A DNA stretch of 64,000 nt from assembly GCF_017676365.1 (NCBI RefSeq), contig NZ_JADKMA010000006.1:22342-86341 (forward strand), given 5' to 3'. The position numbers and the translations under genes were made by a program. The notes under the pieces were generated by a model. It was not told the origin of the DNA, ran no database searches, and was given only the letters and a program-made list of their open reading frames with translations. This DNA is from Streptomyces oryzae (GTDB taxonomy: Bacteria; Actinomycetota; Actinomycetes; Streptomycetales; Streptomycetaceae). Below, piece after piece: positions 37,473 to 46,412 of this stretch (positions are counted from its first letter, which is position 1; every line of letters begins with the position of its first letter).

Positions 37473-38264
37473 TCAGGCTCCTGTCATGCGCAGCGTGCCG
37501 AGGTGGGTGAACTCGGCGCTGATCTCCCGTCCTGGCTCGACGAAGACTGCGTCGGTGAGGCCACCGGTGAGCACGATCCAGCCGGGCTCGATGGCGATGC
37601 CGCGCGCCCCGAGGGAGTTCGCCGCCAGCGCGAGCGCCTCGGCGGGGTGGCCCTGTACGGCGGCGCCGGTCGCGGAGTGGGTGATCTCGCCGTCGATGCC
37701 GAGCAGGCATGCCTCCAGCGCGAGGTCGAGTCCCTGTGCCGGGAGGCCGTTGCCGCCGACGACGAAGCGGGAGGAGGAGGCGTTGTCGGCGACCACGTCG
37801 GGGAGGGTGAACGCGAAGTCGGTGTAGCGGCTGTCGATGATCTCGAAGCCGGGGTGCACACTGCTGACGGCGGCAAGCGCGGTCGCGGCGGTCACGCCGG
37901 GACCGGCCAGCCGCTCGCCCATGACGAAGACGATCTCCGGCTCGGCGCGCGGGTGGATGAGCTCACCGACGGGCACCGGTGTGCCTTCCGGAAGCACCAT
38001 CGCATCGGTGAGCCATGCGGTGAGCGGGGAGTCGATGCCCATCCGCTGCTGCTTGGCGCGGGAGGTGAGACCGAGTTTGACGCCGACGAGCTGCTCGCCG
38101 GAATCGAGCTTGCGCCGCAGCAGCGCGTCCTGCACCTGGTAAGCGGTGGGCAGGTCGAGGCCGGGCCATGCGTCGGTGATGCGGCCACCGTCCCGGCGGT
38201 CCGCCTCCCGGCTCAGCAGCTCGGTCACCGCGCGGTCGATCGTCCAGTCGGTCAGACCGGTCAT
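37473..38264 (-). CDS. dmpH: 2-oxo-3-hexenedioate (4-oxalocrotonate) decarboxylase
   Basis: This 263-residue member of the fumarylacetoacetase-like hydratase/decarboxylase family carries [33 protein letters not shown] (Mg ligands) and [13 protein letters not shown]. The family also includes the hydratase at 40221; I assign decarboxylase because the gene sits between aldolase and tautomerase as dmpH does. The product, 2-hydroxypenta-2,4-dienoate, feeds that hydratase. ATG 38264 overlaps the aldolase stop. Confidence 0.85.
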   Translation of the reverse strand: MTGLTDWTIDRAVTELLSREADRRDGGRITDAWPGLDLPTAYQVQDALLRRKLDSGEQLVGVKLGLTSRAKQQRMGIDSPLTAWLTDAMVLPEGTPVPVGELIHPRAEPEIVFVMGERLAGPGVTAATALAAVSSVHPGFEIIDSRYTDFAFTLPDVVADNASSSRFVVGGNGLPAQGLDLALEACLLGIDGEITHSATGAAVQGHPAEALALAANSLGARGIAIEPGWIVLTGGLTDAVFVEPGREISAEFTHLGTLRMTGA

Positions 38265-39316
38265 TGGGGCACACCTTCCAGGGGCGTGGCAGGGACCGTG
38301 GCGCGCGACGACAGGCCGATCGCCACATCGATGATCATGTCTTCCTGGCCGCCGACGTATCCGGCTTCGCCGACCGCCCGCAGGATGGCGTGCGCCGGTA
38401 CGCCGTAACGCTCGGCGGCGCTCTGCGCGTGCAGCAGGAATGAAGAGTAGACGCCGTACCGCCCCTGCTCGATGGCCGGACGGTCCGCGACGGGCAGCCG
38501 TGGCACCAGCGGGGTGAGGACCTCGTGCGCGGCGCGCAGTACGCCGTCCACGTCCAGGCCCGTGGGGATCGCCAGCCGGTCGAAGACGGTGGCCAGCAGC
38601 TCCGTCGGTGCGTTGCCCGCCCCGGCGCCGAGCGCGCACAGGCTGCCGTCGATCTGGCGGGCTCCGGCCTGGTAGGCGGCGATCGAGTTGGCGATGCCGA
38701 GCGAGAGGTTCTGGTGGCCGTGGAAGCCGACCTCCGCGTCCGCGCCGAGCTCGGCGACCAGCGCCGAGACGCGGTCGGTCACGTCGGTGGGCAGCAGCCA
38801 TCCCGCGGAGTCGACCACGTACACGCACTGGCAACCGGCGTCGGCCATGATCCTGGCCTGCCCGGCCAGCGCCTCGGGCCCGATCCGGTGCGAGAGCATC
38901 AGGAAACCAACGGTCTCCAGGTCCAGTTGGCGAGCGGCCTGGAAGTGCTGCACGGAGACGTCGGCCTCAGTGGCGTGGGTCGCCACCCGTACGATCCCGG
39001 CCCCCGCGTCCCGGGCACGGTGCAGGTCCACGACCGTGCCCAGGCCGGGCAGCAGCAGGACAGCGATGCGCGCGTCACGGGCCTCGTCCACCGCCGCCTC
39101 GACCAGCTCGATCTCATCGGTGTGTGAGAAGCCGTAGTTGAAGGACGACCCGGCGAGGCCGTCGCCATGGGTGACCTCGATGACCCGCACTCCAGCGTCG
39201 TCGAGGGCACGGGTCACGGCCCGCACTTGTTCGACCGTGAACTGGTGGGCCACCGCGTGGCTCCCGTCGCGCAGGGTGGTGTCGGTGATGCGTACCGCCG
39301 GTGTGGTCGTGCTCAT
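38261..39316 (-). CDS. dmpG: 4-hydroxy-2-oxovalerate aldolase
   Basis: The 351-residue HMGL-type barrel enzyme splits 4-hydroxy-2-oxovalerate into pyruvate and acetaldehyde. Arg16, Asp17 and His20 lie in DTTLRDGSH, and the Mn ligands His199 and His201 in [11 protein letters not shown]. The C-terminal helical part that docks to the acetaldehyde dehydrogenase for channelling is present. It overlaps both neighbours by ATGA, as expected for the paired enzymes. Confidence 0.93.
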   Translation of the reverse strand: MSTTTPAVRITDTTLRDGSHAVAHQFTVEQVRAVTRALDDAGVRVIEVTHGDGLAGSSFNYGFSHTDEIELVEAAVDEARDARIAVLLLPGLGTVVDLHRARDAGAGIVRVATHATEADVSVQHFQAARQLDLETVGFLMLSHRIGPEALAGQARIMADAGCQCVYVVDSAGWLLPTDVTDRVSALVAELGADAEVGFHGHQNLSLGIANSIAAYQAGARQIDGSLCALGAGAGNAPTELLATVFDRLAIPTGLDVDGVLRAAHEVLTPLVPRLPVADRPAIEQGRYGVYSSFLLHAQSAAERYGVPAHAILRAVGEAGYVGGQEDMIIDVAIGLSSRATVPATPLEGVPQ

Positions 39317-40224
39317 GGCGTCATGACTCCCTGTCGCAGCGTGATCAGCTCGCCGACGCGGACGGCGGCGGCGGTCATGATGTCGAGGTTGCCTGCCCAC
39401 GGCGGCAGGTAGTCGCCGTTGCCGCGCACCTCCAGGAAGACCGCCACCCTGGCCCGTCCCTGCCAGCCGGGGCGCGGGTCGTCGTACTGCGGCTCGGCGC
39501 GCAGCGTGTAACCGGGGACGTAGACCTGCACTTCAGCGACCGTTTGGTGGATGGATGCGGTGATCGCGTCACGGTCGGCGTCCGCCGGGATGGCGCAATA
39601 GACCGTGTCGCGCATGATCATCGGAGGGTCGACCGGGTTCAGGATGATGACCGCCTTGCCTCGCTCGGCGCCGCCCACGGCCTCGATCGCGTGTGCGGTG
39701 GTCTCGGTGAACTCGTCGATGTTGGCGCGGGTGCCGGGCCCGGCGGACCGGGACGCGATCGAGGCGACGATCTCGGCGTACGCGACGGGTACGACCCGGG
39801 ACACGGCCGCGACGACCGGGATGGTGGCCTGCCCACCGCAGGTGATCATGTTGACGTTCGGGGCGGCCGCATGCTCGGTCAGGTTCACCACGGGGCAGAC
39901 GAAGGGTCCGGTCGCGGCGGGGGTCAGATCGATGGCCGTGATCCCGGCCTCCGCATAGCGGGGGGCGTTCGCCAGATGCGCCCTGGCGGAGGTGGCCTCG
40001 AACACCAGGTCAGGCAGGTGCGGCTGGGCCAGGAGCCAGTCCACGCCTCCGGCGCTCGCTTCCAGCCCCGCGCGGGCCGCCCGGGCCAGGCCGTCCGAAT
40101 CGGGGTCAACCCCGACCATGTACGTGACGTCGATGTGGTCGTTGCGCAGCAGCTTGACCATCAGGTCTGTGCCGATGTTGCCCGGTCCGACAATGGCCGC
40201 GGTGGCGGTCGTTCGGGGGGTCAT
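39313..40224 (-). CDS. dmpF: Acetaldehyde dehydrogenase (acylating)
   Basis: The 303-residue enzyme oxidises acetaldehyde to acetyl-CoA with NAD and CoA. It begins with a Rossmann motif ([14 protein letters not shown]); the catalytic cysteine is Cys129 in [13 protein letters not shown]. It forms a channelling complex with the aldolase encoded next to it. The length and start fit the family. Confidence 0.93.
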   Translation of the reverse strand: MTPRTTATAAIVGPGNIGTDLMVKLLRNDHIDVTYMVGVDPDSDGLARAARAGLEASAGGVDWLLAQPHLPDLVFEATSARAHLANAPRYAEAGITAIDLTPAATGPFVCPVVNLTEHAAAPNVNMITCGGQATIPVVAAVSRVVPVAYAEIVASIASRSAGPGTRANIDEFTETTAHAIEAVGGAERGKAVIILNPVDPPMIMRDTVYCAIPADADRDAITASIHQTVAEVQVYVPGYTLRAEPQYDDPRPGWQGRARVAVFLEVRGNGDYLPPWAGNLDIMTAAAVRVGELITLRQGVMTP

Positions 40225-41033
40225 GCGTCCTCCTGTTCGTGGGCCTGGTCGCGGACGAACCGGGCGGTGACGCTGCCCAGACCGCCGAAGGTCGCGGTGA
40301 CGCAGTCACCGGCGGCGACGGGCACCGCGGCGCAGACGGAGCCGGGCAGCACGACATGGCCGGCCGCCAGGGTGACGCCGAGCCGGCCCACGGTGTTCGC
40401 CAGCCACACCAGGGCGTTGAGGGGCGAACCGAGGACGGCGCCTCCCGCGCCGGTTCCGACCACCATGCCGCGCCGGCTCAGCACACAGCCGGCCAGCCGC
40501 AGATCGACCGCGCCGACCGGGACTGGGCGGCTGCCGAGCACCACGCCGCCCGATGACGCGTTGTCCGCCACCGTGTCGACCAGGCCGATCTTCCAGTCCC
40601 GGATGCGGGAGTCGATGATCTCGATGGCGGGCAGGACGTAGTCGACCGCCGAGAGTGCCTGCGCGGCGTTCACCCCCGGTCCGCTCAACGGCCGCTTCAG
40701 TACGAAAGCGATCTCCGGCTCGACCTTGGGACTGATGAACGCGTCGAGCGGGATCGGCAGCCCCTCCAGGTGGAACATGCCGCCCATCAGATGCCCGTAG
40801 TCGGGTTGGTCGACCCCGAGCTGGCGCTGCATGGCCGCCGAGGTGAGCCCCACCTTGTGTCCCTGGACGGGCTGTCCCTCCTCGGTCCAGGCGCGGACCT
40901 GCGCCAGCTGGATCGCGTAGGCGTCGTCGACCGTCAGCCCGGGGTGGGACCGGCTGAGCGGGGGGATGGGCTCGCGGCTGCGCCGGGCCGCCTGCAGTTC
41001 CTCGGCGACCACGCCATGCGTGGCTCTGTCCAT
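40221..41033 (-). CDS. dmpE: 2-oxopent-4-enoate (2-hydroxypentadienoate) hydratase
   Basis: This 270-residue hydratase/decarboxylase-family protein has [32 protein letters not shown] and [15 protein letters not shown]. As the first gene of the operon, before acetaldehyde dehydrogenase, it matches dmpE, which adds water to 2-hydroxypenta-2,4-dienoate. ATG 41033 follows CGAGGAGACGCGG. The operon promoter should lie in 41034-41304, which holds two dyads. Confidence 0.88.
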   Translation of the reverse strand: MDRATHGVVAEELQAARRSREPIPPLSRSHPGLTVDDAYAIQLAQVRAWTEEGQPVQGHKVGLTSAAMQRQLGVDQPDYGHLMGGMFHLEGLPIPLDAFISPKVEPEIAFVLKRPLSGPGVNAAQALSAVDYVLPAIEIIDSRIRDWKIGLVDTVADNASSGGVVLGSRPVPVGAVDLRLAGCVLSRRGMVVGTGAGGAVLGSPLNALVWLANTVGRLGVTLAAGHVVLPGSVCAAVPVAAGDCVTATFGGLGSVTARFVRDQAHEQEDA

Positions 41034-41106
41034 CCGCGTCTCCTCGGTCGGGCTGTGACGGTCTCCCCGAAGCATGTTCGGCGGCTGCTGGAACGACAAG
41101 CGGCGT

Positions 41107-41123
41107 GATCCGCTGAACGGATC
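41107..41123. promoter_or_regulatory. Operator-like dyad A upstream of the meta-cleavage operon
   Basis: GATCCG and CGGATC flank CTGAA. The core CCGCTGAACGG (41110-41120) shares the pattern CCGYTSARCGG with dyads B and C. It lies 74 bases before the hydratase start and is a likely binding site for the IclR regulator. Confidence 0.6.
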
Positions 41124-41155
41124 ATGATCACGAACAACCCATGCGAGATTGTGTC

Positions 41156-41166
41156 CCGCTCAGCGG
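41156..41166. promoter_or_regulatory. Operator-like dyad B upstream of the meta-cleavage operon
   Basis: CCGCTCAGCGG is a perfect 5-1-5 dyad, within TGTCCCGCTCAGCGGATCA. It lies 46 bases (centre to centre) from dyad A, about four helix turns, which would let two regulator dimers bind the same face. Confidence 0.6.
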
Positions 41167-41304
41167 ATCACCTTGCTTGCTCGCTCCGCACCGCGGGAGG
41201 ACAGTCGGTCTCCGCAAACGCGTGACACACCACAGGCCGAACGCAATGGAGGGAACGGCATGAGCGGACCAGCCGCGCCCGGACGGGCCATGCGCCGTGT
41301 CCGC

Positions 41305-42081
41305 TCAGCGTTCGTCCGGAACGGGGCTCGGGCCGCGCAGTTCGCGGCTGATGGCGAGCGCGGCCGTACGTACCGCGGGGCCCACCCGTCGCAGATTGAG
41401 GCGGCCGCTCCAGCCCGAGATGGACACCGCCGCGACAGCTCGGCCGCCCGCCCCCAGGATCGCACTCGCCACACACCCCACGCCGGGGCCGGACTCCTCG
41501 CTCTCATACGCGAGTCCCGCGCCGCGGATACGTTCCAGTTCGCGCCTCAGCAGCTGCGGCGCCGTGATCGTCCGGGGGCCGATGGCGGCCAGTCCACGCA
41601 CGCAGACGGCGTCGACCGCCTCCGCCGGGCTGAACGCGAGAAGGGCCTTGCCCACCGCGGCGGAGTGGGCCGGCAGCCTGCCCCCCACCTGGGATCCCAT
41701 CTTGGGGGCGCCCTTGCTGCGCAAGATCTCGACGTACACGACCTCGGTGCCGTCCAGGACGGCGAGATGGACCGTCTGTCGGGTCGCCTCGCGCAGATCG
41801 GCCATGTACGGCAGGGCTATCGCCCTCAGATTCCGGTGCCGGGAGGCCAGCTCGCCGTACTCGAACAACCGCGTGCCCATGTGCAGCATCGCGCCGTCGC
41901 GCTCCAGGAATCCGTACGCGACGAGGTCCCGTACGAGGCGGGAGGTCGTGGACTTGGGCAGGCGGGACCGGCGGGCGATGTCCGACACCCCCAACTCGGC
42001 GTGGAGCGCGTCGAAGGCCCCGAGCACGGCGGCGACGCGTGCCACACCGGAATCAGGAACGTTCCGTTCAGCGGGACACAT
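41305..42081 (-). CDS. IclR-family transcriptional regulator
   Basis: The 258-residue protein has an N-terminal winged helix (ELGVSDIARRSRLPKSTTSR) and a C-terminal IclR ligand domain (GRLPAHSAAVGKALLAF, ISGWSGRLNLRRVG). IclR proteins commonly control protocatechuate, quinate and shikimate genes. It is divergent from the shikimate dehydrogenase-like gene with only nine bases between start codons, and dyad C overlaps its own first codons, pointing to self-control. A start a little downstream is possible. Confidence 0.88.
   Translation of the reverse strand: MCPAERNVPDSGVARVAAVLGAFDALHAELGVSDIARRSRLPKSTTSRLVRDLVAYGFLERDGAMLHMGTRLFEYGELASRHRNLRAIALPYMADLREATRQTVHLAVLDGTEVVYVEILRSKGAPKMGSQVGGRLPAHSAAVGKALLAFSPAEAVDAVCVRGLAAIGPRTITAPQLLRRELERIRGAGLAYESEESGPGVGCVASAILGAGGRAVAAVSISGWSGRLNLRRVGPAVRTAALAISRELRGPSPVPDER
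42064..42074. promoter_or_regulatory. Operator-like dyad C in the IclR/aroE divergent region
   Basis: CCGTTCAGCGG, within GTTCCGTTCAGCGGGACAC, matches dyads A and B in nine or ten of eleven bases. It covers the start of the regulator gene and lies 17 bases before the dehydrogenase ATG, so binding could block both. Confidence 0.6.
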
Positions 42082-42090
42082 CCGCGAATC

Positions 42091-42984
42091 ATGACGGGAG
42101 CACCAGACGGCATGCAAGCGTGCGCGTACGGCCTCATCGGCGCCGGCATAGGAACATCACTGTCACCGGCCCTCCACATGGAGGAAGGCAGGCACCATGG
42201 CCTGGACCTGTCCTACATGCTGATCGACACCGCCCGACCCGGCACTCCGGACGAGTTGGGAGGGCTGCTGCGGGACGCCGAGGCCCAGGGCCTCGCCGGG
42301 CTCAACATCACGCACCCGTATAAGCAGCGGGTGATCCCCGAGCTGGACGAGCTCTCCCCCCTCGCCCGGGTGATCGGCGCCGTCAACACCGTGGTCTTCC
42401 GCGACGGGCGCCGGATCGGCCACAACACGGACGCGTCCGGATTCGCCCGGTCGTTCCGGCGCGGACTGCCCGGCGCTGCGACCCGCCGCGTCGTCCAGTT
42501 CGGCGCGGGCGGCGCCGGAGCCGCCGTCGCGCACGCCCAGCTCGAGGCGGGAACCGGGCATGTGGCGATCGTGGACCCCGACCCGTCCAGAAGTGCGGCG
42601 CTGGTCCGCGCCCTGCGGAAGGCGTTCGGCGACGAGCGCGCCGACGCGGTCGACCCGGACGGGCTGCCCGCCTCTCTGACGGCCGCCGACGGGGTGGTCA
42701 ACGCCAGCCCGGTCGGCATGCTCAGCCACCCCGGCACCCCGGTCGCCGTGGAACTGCTACGGGACGACCAGTGGGTCGCCGACGTGGTCTACATGCCCGC
42801 CGAGACCCGGCTGCTGTCCGAGGCGGCGGCCCGCGGCCTGCGCACCCTTGGCGGCACCGGCATGTGCGTGTTCCAGGCAGCGGGGGCATTCGAGCTCATC
42901 ACCGGCCGCACACCCGACACCGAGCGGATGCTCCGCCATCTTTCCCGGCTCCTCGCCCAGCGGGAGGCGGCCACGCCCGCCTGA
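42091..42984 (+). CDS. Quinate/shikimate dehydrogenase-like protein
   Basis: The 297-residue AroE-fold enzyme has the substrate site [18 protein letters not shown], the catalytic Lys/Asp blocks [10 protein letters not shown] and GHNTDASGF, and an NAD(P) loop [13 protein letters not shown] followed by VDPDPSR; an acidic residue after this strand favours NAD. Sequence style and catabolic neighbours suggest quinate or shikimate oxidation to dehydroquinate or dehydroshikimate rather than biosynthesis. ATG 42091 lacks a clear ribosome binding site, so the message may be leaderless; ATG 42112 is an alternative. Confidence 0.85.
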   Translation: MTGAPDGMQACAYGLIGAGIGTSLSPALHMEEGRHHGLDLSYMLIDTARPGTPDELGGLLRDAEAQGLAGLNITHPYKQRVIPELDELSPLARVIGAVNTVVFRDGRRIGHNTDASGFARSFRRGLPGAATRRVVQFGAGGAGAAVAHAQLEAGTGHVAIVDPDPSRSAALVRALRKAFGDERADAVDPDGLPASLTAADGVVNASPVGMLSHPGTPVAVELLRDDQWVADVVYMPAETRLLSEAAARGLRTLGGTGMCVFQAAGAFELITGRTPDTERMLRHLSRLLAQREAATPA

Positions 42985-43033
42985 CCGGCGCTCCGTACAC
43001 CCCCTTGCCCACATCCCCTTGAAGGAGCCGCAC

Positions 43034-43501
43034 ATGGGCGATTGCCTCACCGGCGGCGACGCCGGACGGACCGTCTTGTTCCTCAACGGCCCCAACCTCA
43101 ACCTGCTCGGCACGCGCGAGCCCGGCACGTACGGGTCCACCACGCTGAGCCAGGTCCAGGAGACCGTCGCGAAGACCGCCGCCGAACACGACTTGACCGC
43201 CCGCTTCGTGCAGAGCAACCACGAGGGCGTGCTGATCGACGCGATTCACGCGGCGCGCACCGAGTGCGGCGCGATCGTCATCAACCCCGCCGGCTTCACG
43301 CACACCTCCGTCGCACTGCGGGATGCGCTCGCCGCCGTCGCCCTGCCGACCGTCGAGTTGCACATCACCAACGTGCACCGGCGCGAGGAGTTCCGGCACC
43401 ACTCCTACATCTCCGCGGTCGCCGACGCCCTGATCGTCGGCGCCGGTACGCACGGCTACGTCCTGGCGACGCTGCACGCCGCCCACCTCCTCTCCCGCTG
43501 A
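43034..43501 (+). CDS. aroQ: Type II 3-dehydroquinate dehydratase
   Basis: The 155-residue enzyme has NGPNLNLLG at 18-26, Arg28 and the catalytic Tyr33 on the lid (REPGTYG), [29 protein letters not shown] with the catalytic His, and [11 protein letters not shown]. It dehydrates 3-dehydroquinate to 3-dehydroshikimate. GAAGGAGCC precedes the ATG. The gap to the dehydrogenase gene is 49 bases and to the transporter gene 50 bases, so all three look co-transcribed. Confidence 0.93.
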   Translation: MGDCLTGGDAGRTVLFLNGPNLNLLGTREPGTYGSTTLSQVQETVAKTAAEHDLTARFVQSNHEGVLIDAIHAARTECGAIVINPAGFTHTSVALRDALAAVALPTVELHITNVHRREEFRHHSYISAVADALIVGAGTHGYVLATLHAAHLLSR

Positions 43502-43551
43502 CCCCGTCCCCGCCCCCCTCCCCAGGGGCACCGCACCGCTTGGAGAACGAC

Positions 43552-44988
43552 ATGTCAGAAGAAGTACCGACGACCGTCAGACCCCCCGGTTCCGGCGAAC
43601 CCGGCGACGCCGAGATCCGGGACCTCCCGGAGCCGATGCCCCTGCGGCGGATGGTCGGCCCCGGTGTCGTGGCCGTCGGGATCGGACTGGCTGCCGGCGA
43701 GATCATCCTGTGGCCCTACCTCACCTCGATCGGCGGCCTCGGGCTGCTGTGGCTCGCCCTGACCACCCTGGTCGTCCAGACGGTCATCAACATGGAGATC
43801 GAGCGCTACACACTGGCCACCGGTCAGACCGTCGTCGCCGCTTTCTCCCGGTGGTGGAAGGGCTGGGGAATCGCCATCTGCCTGGCCGGCGCGTTCCAGT
43901 ACGTCTGGCCGGGCTGGGCCACCAGCGGCTCCACGGTGTTCACCTACCTCGTCGGTGGCGGTGATCCGGTCTGGGTGACGGTGATCGCGCTGGGCGTCAT
44001 CGGCGCCCTGCTCTCGGCGTCAAAGGTCATCTACCGGACAGTGGAGCGGGTCGAGGTCGTCAAGGTCGGGCTCACCCTCTTCTTCCTGGCCATCGTGGTG
44101 ATATTCGTGATCTCCGCCACCAGTTGGGGCGAGGGAGCCAAGGAGACGGCCACCGGTTTCGGGCAGATCCCGGACGGCGTCACCTTCACCATGCTGCTCA
44201 GCGCGATCGGAGCGGCCGGCGCCGGGGGCGTGCACAACCTGGTGCTGAGCAACTGGATACGCGACAAGAGGTACGGGATGGGCGCCCACGTCCCCCGCCT
44301 CGTCTCACCGATCACCGGCCAGGAGGAGGCCGCGGGCACCGACCGATACGCCTTCCCGCAGGACGAGACCAACCTCGCCCGCTGGAAGACCTGGTGGAAG
44401 CGGGCGAATGCCGAGCACGTCCTGACGTTCTCGGTCGTCTGCGTCGTGACGATCACCATCATGAGCCTGCTGGCGTACGAGACGCTGTTCGGCCGCGACG
44501 ACCTCGACTCCAGCCCCGAATTCCTCAACATCCAGGGAGACATTCTCAGCGATCAGGTCGGGGAGTGGCTCAAGCTGCTGTTCTTCGCGATCGTCACGGT
44601 ATCGCTGTGGGCGGCCGCCATGGGACTCCTCGACGTCATCGGCCGGGTGGCCGCCGACTTCCTCCGGCGCAGCTACCTTCCGAACTCCGCCTTCTGGACC
44701 GAATCCCGGCTCTACCTCGCCGTGGTGTGGGGCGAGATCATCCTGGGGTCGTTCATCCTGCTGGCCGGGTTCACCCAGCCGATCGCCCTGCTCGTGGTCT
44801 CCACCTGCGCCGCGTCCGTGGTGACCCTGCTCTACTCGGTCCTGCTGGTCCGCCTGAACACCAGGGACCTGCCCAGCGCAATCCGCCTGCGCGGCGCCAG
44901 GCTCGGCGGAATGGCGGTAGCCATCGGGTTCTACGGCTTCTTCGCCGTCGCGATGGTGGTGACGCAGATACGGGACAACTTCCTGTGA
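43552..44988 (+). CDS. Nramp-fold transporter lacking metal-binding motifs
   Basis: The 478-residue membrane protein has about 11 hydrophobic segments and overall likeness to Nramp metal transporters. The helix 1 motif DPGN is replaced (GVVAVGIGLAAGEIILWPY), and the helix 6 MPH motif reads GGVHNLVLSNWI, so the Asp, Asn and Met that bind metal are gone. It probably carries something else; quinate, shikimate or an aromatic acid is suggested by its operon. The N-terminal 25 residues are acidic and proline-rich. Confidence 0.8.
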   Translation: MSEEVPTTVRPPGSGEPGDAEIRDLPEPMPLRRMVGPGVVAVGIGLAAGEIILWPYLTSIGGLGLLWLALTTLVVQTVINMEIERYTLATGQTVVAAFSRWWKGWGIAICLAGAFQYVWPGWATSGSTVFTYLVGGGDPVWVTVIALGVIGALLSASKVIYRTVERVEVVKVGLTLFFLAIVVIFVISATSWGEGAKETATGFGQIPDGVTFTMLLSAIGAAGAGGVHNLVLSNWIRDKRYGMGAHVPRLVSPITGQEEAAGTDRYAFPQDETNLARWKTWWKRANAEHVLTFSVVCVVTITIMSLLAYETLFGRDDLDSSPEFLNIQGDILSDQVGEWLKLLFFAIVTVSLWAAAMGLLDVIGRVAADFLRRSYLPNSAFWTESRLYLAVVWGEIILGSFILLAGFTQPIALLVVSTCAASVVTLLYSVLLVRLNTRDLPSAIRLRGARLGGMAVAIGFYGFFAVAMVVTQIRDNFL

Positions 44989-45045
44989 GCCTGTACTGAA
45001 ACAGCGCCGGAACACCCCATGGCCCACCCCGAGGGCCTGTCAACT

Positions 45046-45084
45046 CTCTCGGCCTGGTCACCCCTGCGGTGACCAGGCCGAGAG
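45046..45084. terminator. Perfect 17-bp hairpin after the transporter gene
   Basis: The arms 45046-45062 (CTCTCGGCCTGGTCACC) and 45068-45084 are exact reverse complements with a five-base loop CCTGC. There is no T tract, as is common in Streptomyces terminators. Confidence 0.8.
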
Positions 45085-45712
45085 CTGCACCGCGAAGGCC
45101 GCCGCCGGCGCGGGCACCGGCTGATACGGGTGGGGTTGCGTAGGAGTCGGCCGGCCAGTCCCCGTCTGTGGGCCTGCACACCGGCGGGTGACACCAGCAA
45201 CACCGGCACAAGGCAGCGGGGAGCGAGCGGCCGCAGCCGCTCGCTCGGGGCACTGCCAACTGCTGCGAGCCGAGCCGACAGGGTTCGGGCCCGGGGCCTT
45301 CACAAGGTGTTCGCGGGCCGGGCAGGAGTGCCGGTTCGTGCTCTGGCCCAACAGCGTGGCCGGGGCGGGCAATGGCCGAGCCCGGCCGAAGGTGACGGCC
45401 TGTTCAGCTCGGCTGCCAGCAGTTCTTCCGCTTGACGAGGGAGAGCAGCCCGAGCAGGTGGGCGCGGGCTGCGGTCTGAGGCTCAACTCGCGCGCACCGC
45501 AGCTGTGACCAGTCGGGCACCCTCTCGGCCCTGGTGCGCCGGGCCACGACGGCATCGAAAGCGGGCAGCCCGATCTGCCGCAGCGCCTCGATCAGCCGCC
45601 ACATCGTCTGCCGCCCCACCGAGCCGAGTGCTGCGGCCCGGCCCGGGCGCGGCGCGGCGCGATCGCCGACGGCGTCGGCGGCCTGTTGACCTGCTTCGGA
45701 CCTCAGCGGTCG
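45085..45712. other. Gene-poor stretch
   Basis: No gene is recognised on either strand. A minus-strand run near 45500-45610 (LIEALRQIGLPAFDAVVARR) looks protein-like but is short, and I could not name it. Confidence 0.4.
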
Positions 45713-45807
45713 GTTCAGTCGCGGTCCGTACCGCTGCGGATTCGTCAGTCGCGGTCCGTACCCCTGCGGATTCGTCAGCCGCGGTCGGTGCCGCTGCGGA
45801 TTCGGTC
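45713..45807. repeat. 30-bp tandem repeat over the 3' end of the MarR gene
   Basis: Units at 45721-45750 and 45751-45780 and a partial one at 45781-45807 share GCGGTCCGTACCGCTGCGG; the preceding ten bases match the end of a further unit. Each unit encodes the regulator's last residues (RIRSGTDRG-stop) on the minus strand, so copies of the gene end, including the stop, continue past the real stop at 45775. Confidence 0.85.
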
Positions 45808-46227
45808 GAGGAGCTGCGACTCGATGTGCCGGAGTGTGCTGATCAACGCTTCCGCCTCACCGGCATCGGGGACGGCCTCTTCCAGGAGACGGCTCCAGGC
45901 GTCTTGGAGGTACCCCAGGTTTTCGCCCGCCTTCTGCGTCGGGTACAGGCGCACGCGCCGGGCGTCGCCGGGGTCGGCTTCGCGGCGCACCAGGCCCTTA
46001 TGCTCCAGCTTGCGCAGTGCCCGGCTGAAGTTGCTGGAGATCAATTGGGTTGCCTCGGCCGCTTGGGTCGCGGTGGCGCCCGGCTGATGGTCGATGAAGC
46101 GCATGACCGCCGCTTCGAGTGGCGTCCACGGCTCTGCCGCGTCCGCCTTGGCGGCGTGAAGATGCCGACTGATCGCCAGAATCAGGTCGGCGAGCTCGAA
46201 CAGTCTGGCCTTTTGCTTCTCATCCAC
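45775..46227 (-). CDS. MarR-family transcriptional regulator
   Basis: This 150-residue winged-helix protein has TQAAEATQLISSNFSRALRK as recognition helix region and GLVRREADPGDARRVRLYPT as wing. It is divergent from the amidohydrolase gene and probably controls it and the following short-chain dehydrogenase in response to a small aromatic compound. The shared upstream region is 46228-46412. Confidence 0.88.
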   Translation of the reverse strand: MDEKQKARLFELADLILAISRHLHAAKADAAEPWTPLEAAVMRFIDHQPGATATQAAEATQLISSNFSRALRKLEHKGLVRREADPGDARRVRLYPTQKAGENLGYLQDAWSRLLEEAVPDAGEAEALISTLRHIESQLLDRIRSGTDRG

Positions 46228-46412
46228 GCCCTCAGTGTAATTTACCTATCGCTGGATCACTATCATTTGACAGGCAACCGAGCCGGCACCTAGCTTTGCC
46301 CATGTACAGCTGGAATCACTCGATAATCGCCACTTCGTACGTACTTCTCACCAACTCCCCTCCACCAGCGCGCAGGCGCGCGTGCGCCCGCGACGCCAAA
46401 GGGACGCTGACC

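Noticed and set aside
41149..42090. 300-codon upstream extension of the shikimate dehydrogenase-like gene
   Set aside because: It runs antisense through the IclR gene and has no family likeness.
45713..45807. Possible CRISPR array
   Set aside because: The units are adjacent without spacers and encode the gene end; this is a tandem duplication.
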